Source of the DNA: Opitutia bacterium UBA7876
Lineage (GTDB): Bacteria > Verrucomicrobiota > Verrucomicrobiia > Opitutales > Seribacteraceae
Reading direction: 5' to 3'
DNA: 24,329 nt
NCBI GenBank assembly: GCA_002500665.1
Contig: DLRY01000043.1
Coordinates: forward strand, 2,492 to 26,820
Below, piece by piece: positions 21,942 to 24,329 of this stretch (the stretch's first letter is position 1; each line of letters begins with the position of its first letter). The notes beneath the pieces were generated by a model. The model ran no database searches. It was not told the DNA's origin and saw only the letters and a list, made by a program, of their open reading frames with translations. A program made the translations under genes and the position numbers.

Positions 21942-24329
21942 CAGCCCGGGGGAACCTTGTTGATGGTCAGGTAGGCCATATCTTCGAAGGCGTTCCCTGA
22001 GGAGGACTTGAGGTTGATCCCGATCCTGACTTGGTTGACGGGCTTGATCCCCTCGATGTCCAGATGGACGGACCTTCCGTCGGGGGCAACAGTGACCTTG
22101 CCGAGGTGGATCTTCTCGCGGCCTTTTCTTTCGGTTCCGGGCAGGTATTCCCGAGATCCGTATCCGCTCGACCACTTGTAGTCCCATTGCTCGAGTTCGT
22201 AACTTTCCGGATCCTTGGCCGTTTCGAGGTCCAGCCTGAAGTTGAAGAACAGTTCGATCCCGTCCTTGCGGACCTGGAGGTCGCTCAGCAGACGGGCGTT
22301 TTCTCCCGTGTAGCGGAAGCGGTGGACGTGGCCCTGGGACAAGCCCCTGCGTCCACCGCCGTTCCAGCCGTTCAGCCCGGTGGCGTAGACCTGGCCGTCC
22401 TTGGGGTTGACCCGGGCCCGGTGAATCCCGGTGAGGGCGTCGATCTTGAGCTTCACGATAGCCGCCTGGCTGATGCCGTCGATTTCCTGGAGCATCATGT
22501 AGTAGAGCCATCCTTTGCCGAAACTTGTGTGGAGGAGCTTGCCTGACAAGGGCCCCCATCTCGGATCGTCTATCCATAGTTGTCCGCCCGAGGAATTGTC
22601 GAAGGACTGGGGCATCCAGATGAGGGGCTGGTCGAAGCTTTTGGGAGGGATCACCTTGGTGTGGTCGATGCGTCCGCCGTCGGGAGCCCAGAGGTTCCCC
22701 TTGCTGTGGGTCTGGACATAGCCGTAAAAGCCGCCTTCCCTGCACAGGCTGACCTTGGAGGCGGGCATCCAGCTCCCCTGGTTGTCGCTCACGGTGACCC
22801 GACCGTCGGGCATGATGCCCATTCCGTTGGGGGTGCGGAAACCCGTGCAATGAACTTCCCTCTTCTTCCCGTCGGGGGAAACCTTGATGACCGAGCCAGG
22901 CAGAGCGTAGGAGGTGTACTGTCCGGATTTTGCATAGTAGAGGTTTCCCTTGCCGTCGCGCTGGAGGTCGAAGTTGTAGGCGTGAAAGAAGGTCGAGACG
23001 TCTTCGTCGGCGCTGAAGCTCTCGTAGAAGTCCGCCTCCCCGTCCTCGTTGAGGTCGTGCAGGCGGACCAGCCGGTCCTTGCAGGTGACGTAGACCTTCC
23101 CTCCGATGACCTGCAGGCCAAAGGGCTCGTACATCCCGGCGGCGAATCGCTTCCACTGGACGTCGGCCAGCGAGTCGTCGATTCCCGAGACGATCCAGAC
23201 GTCGCCACCGTGCGTACAGACCGCCATCCTGCCGTCGGGAAAGAAGGCGAGGGCGGAAGTCCTCAGCCAGGTCTTGCCGGAGGGAATCTTGGGGAGGGTG
23301 AGGGTATCCATGACGTAAGGCTTCTTTTCGGACGAGGTTTTGCCTCGGGTCGTGAGAATCTCGGGCCATCTTCCCGGGCCGCCCCTTGTCTTGGCCTTGA
23401 GGTCGGTCGGCTTCTTGCTTTTCCGCAGGTGGGTCAGGTAGCTGGCGAAGGAAAGGAGCTCGCCCTCTCCCTGGCCGGAGAAGCGGATGACTTCGATCAC
23501 TTGGGCTTTGGGGGAGGCGGGAATGGTGAGGATGGTTCCGCGCTTCTTATCCAATTCGGGTGGCGGGCCGCCCTTTGCCAATACGGCCGTGAACCGGCCG
23601 ATCTTGCTCTCGGTCCTTTCCATGCTGACGGCCAAGCCCACCTTGAGGTTTTGTTCCAGTTTGGCCTCCTTGGCCCGGAGGGGAAGGTAGCCGTGAACCA
23701 AGTTCTCACCCTCGAGCTTGGCGGTCCTGAGCCGGAGGGCCTTTTTTCCCGGTTCTACCCGCAAGGCCTGGGCGATGGCGCCGAAACCGCTCGGTTTCGA
23801 TGGCATCTCAAGGATTTTACGCCCGTCGATGGAGTAGGAGAGGATGACGTTGCTCTCATGGAGGTAATGACCGTGATAGTCCATCCACTTGGATGGGATC
23901 GGTCCACGCGGAAGAAGGTTCTCGGTGGGGTAGTCGAAGGTTCCTGCGTGGGCCCACTTCCAAGCGTCAAGGCCGGGTATTGGCTCCCCCTTTGCGAGGG
24001 GAACCCCACCCCCGCGCTCTCGGTAGTGCTGCGTGTTGGAAAGATCAAGGAAACCGCCCGTCCAGAGACCTGCCAAGTCCATGGTGTGGAGGTCGTAGCT
24101 GATGGTGTGATCGTCCCCGAGACTGATCGTGAGGGCGCTGGAGAAATCCCGACCCAGCTGGGAGGCCAGGGCGGGCCCAAAATCGCGGATGGGAAGCTTT
24201 TTCTTAGGTGGAGGGGCGAAGGTTACCTTAGGAAGTTCGTCGAGATAATCCTCGCTGACGGGCTTGTAGCCTGGGTAGGAGGGCTTCATGAAGGTTTCCC
24301 GCAAATAGTGAATGACTTCGTAGCGTTCA
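21941..24329 (-). CDS. DUF6797-like/beta-propeller protein, 5' end beyond the window
   Basis: About 796 residues are visible and the N-terminus is cut by the right edge. The frame is open above the TTG at 24304 (reading ERYEVIHYLRETFMKP), so that codon and the ATG at 24289 are internal. The first third (YHGHYLHESNVILSYSIDG, LRVEPGKKALRLRTAKL) resembles the region found in DUF6797 proteins. Residues about 330-680 form a sorbosone-dehydrogenase-like propeller (GMYEPFGLQVIGGKVYVTCKD, FRTPNGMGIMPDGRVTVSDNQGSW, PMPQSFDNSSGGQLW-like). It contains an EF-hand-like loop D-L-N-E-D-G-E-A-D, and a C-terminal beta domain follows. No CxxCH is in the visible part. Such proteins are exported; the role is probably sugar or alcohol oxidation or binding (inference). 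It opens the block-H operon, overlapping the next gene by one base. Confidence 0.87.
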   Translation of the reverse strand, partial: ERYEVIHYLRETFMKPSYPGYKPVSEDYLDELPKVTFAPPPKKKLPIRDFGPALASQLGRDFSSALTISLGDDHTISYDLHTMDLAGLWTGGFLDLSNTQHYRERGGGVPLAKGEPIPGLDAWKWAHAGTFDYPTENLLPRGPIPSKWMDYHGHYLHESNVILSYSIDGRKILEMPSKPSGFGAIAQALRVEPGKKALRLRTAKLEGENLVHGYLPLRAKEAKLEQNLKVGLAVSMERTESKIGRFTAVLAKGGPPPELDKKRGTILTIPASPKAQVIEVIRFSGQGEGELLSFASYLTHLRKSKKPTDLKAKTRGGPGRWPEILTTRGKTSSEKKPYVMDTLTLPKIPSGKTWLRTSALAFFPDGRMAVCTHGGDVWIVSGIDDSLADVQWKRFAAGMYEPFGLQVIGGKVYVTCKDRLVRLHDLNEDGEADFYESFSADEDVSTFFHAYNFDLQRDGKGNLYYAKSGQYTSYALPGSVIKVSPDGKKREVHCTGFRTPNGMGIMPDGRVTVSDNQGSWMPASKVSLCREGGFYGYVQTHSKGNLWAPDGGRIDHTKVIPPKSFDQPLIWMPQSFDNSSGGQLWIDDPRWGPLSGKLLHTSFGKGWLYYMMLQEIDGISQAAIVKLKIDALTGIHRARVNPKDGQVYATGLNGWNGGGRRGLSQGHVHRFRYTGENARLLSDLQVRKDGIELFFNFRLDLETAKDPESYELEQWDYKWSSGYGSREYLPGTERKGREKIHLGKVTVAPDGRSVHLDIEGIKPVNQVRIGINLKSSSGNAFEDMAYLTINKVPPG

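Noticed and set aside
1..24329. CRISPR arrays, tRNA or rRNA genes, transposases, phage genes
   Set aside because: Looked for on both strands by eye; no direct-repeat arrays, cloverleaf-type sequences or recombinase motifs were recognised.

Overview
The window looks like a piece of a heterotrophic Planctomycetota-Verrucomicrobiota (PVC) bacterial chromosome, most likely Verrucomicrobiota. The evidence is gene content: c-type cytochrome proteins of the DUF1549/DUF1553 and DUF1587/1595/1592/1588/1585 kinds, each paired with a Tat-exported partner (DUF1501 and DUF1552 respectively), two formylglycine-type sulfatases, a DUF6797-like/beta-propeller protein and a PAS-AraC regulator. The DNA is GC-rich, with AT-rich spacers, and many genes have no clear Shine-Dalgarno sequence. 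No tRNA, rRNA, CRISPR array, insertion sequence or phage gene was seen. No stretch over 300 bases lacks a gene; the largest gaps are 7443-7667, 3838-4011 and 15780-15922.

Layout. (A) 1-1381: the start of a DUF1549/DUF1553-type cytochrome gene (minus strand, cut by the left edge) diverges from a PAS-AraC regulator (plus strand). (B) 1399-3837, minus strand: NfeD-like protein, flotillin, then a small EF-hand reading frame that opens directly at an A9 tract at the end of the flotillin gene. (C) 4012-5166, minus strand: a one-domain PqiA-like membrane protein and a membrane-anchored partner. (D) 5243-7442, minus strand: an exported protein of unknown function, an ECF sigma factor and a probable anti-sigma factor, preceded by a spacer with three nested inverted repeats. 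(E) 7668-14355, minus strand: sulfatase, large DUF1549/DUF1553 protein with two inserted concanavalin-like domains, DUF1501 protein. (F) 14461-15779, minus strand: a Cys-rich membrane protein translationally coupled to an EamA transporter. (G) 15923-16717, plus strand: a creatininase-family hydrolase. (H) 16721-24329, minus strand: DUF6797-like/propeller protein (5' end outside the window), DUF1592-type cytochrome protein, DUF1552 protein and a second sulfatase, in a tight operon with overlapping genes.

How they fit together (inference): blocks E and H are two parallel export-and-oxidation modules. Each joins one large exported multi-domain cytochrome protein, one Tat-exported partner and one sulfatase, which suggests catabolism of a sulfated glycan or a related sulfated substrate outside the cytoplasm. 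No sulfatase-maturing enzyme or glycoside hydrolase is visible. Blocks B, C and D are envelope functions: membrane microdomain organisation, PqiA-type envelope maintenance, and an extracytoplasmic sigma/anti-sigma circuit. The most interesting candidates are the possible slippage-made flotillin-EF-hand fusion, the uncharacterised three-gene sigma operon with its nested repeats, and a near-consensus promoter that would make the AraC mRNA leaderless.
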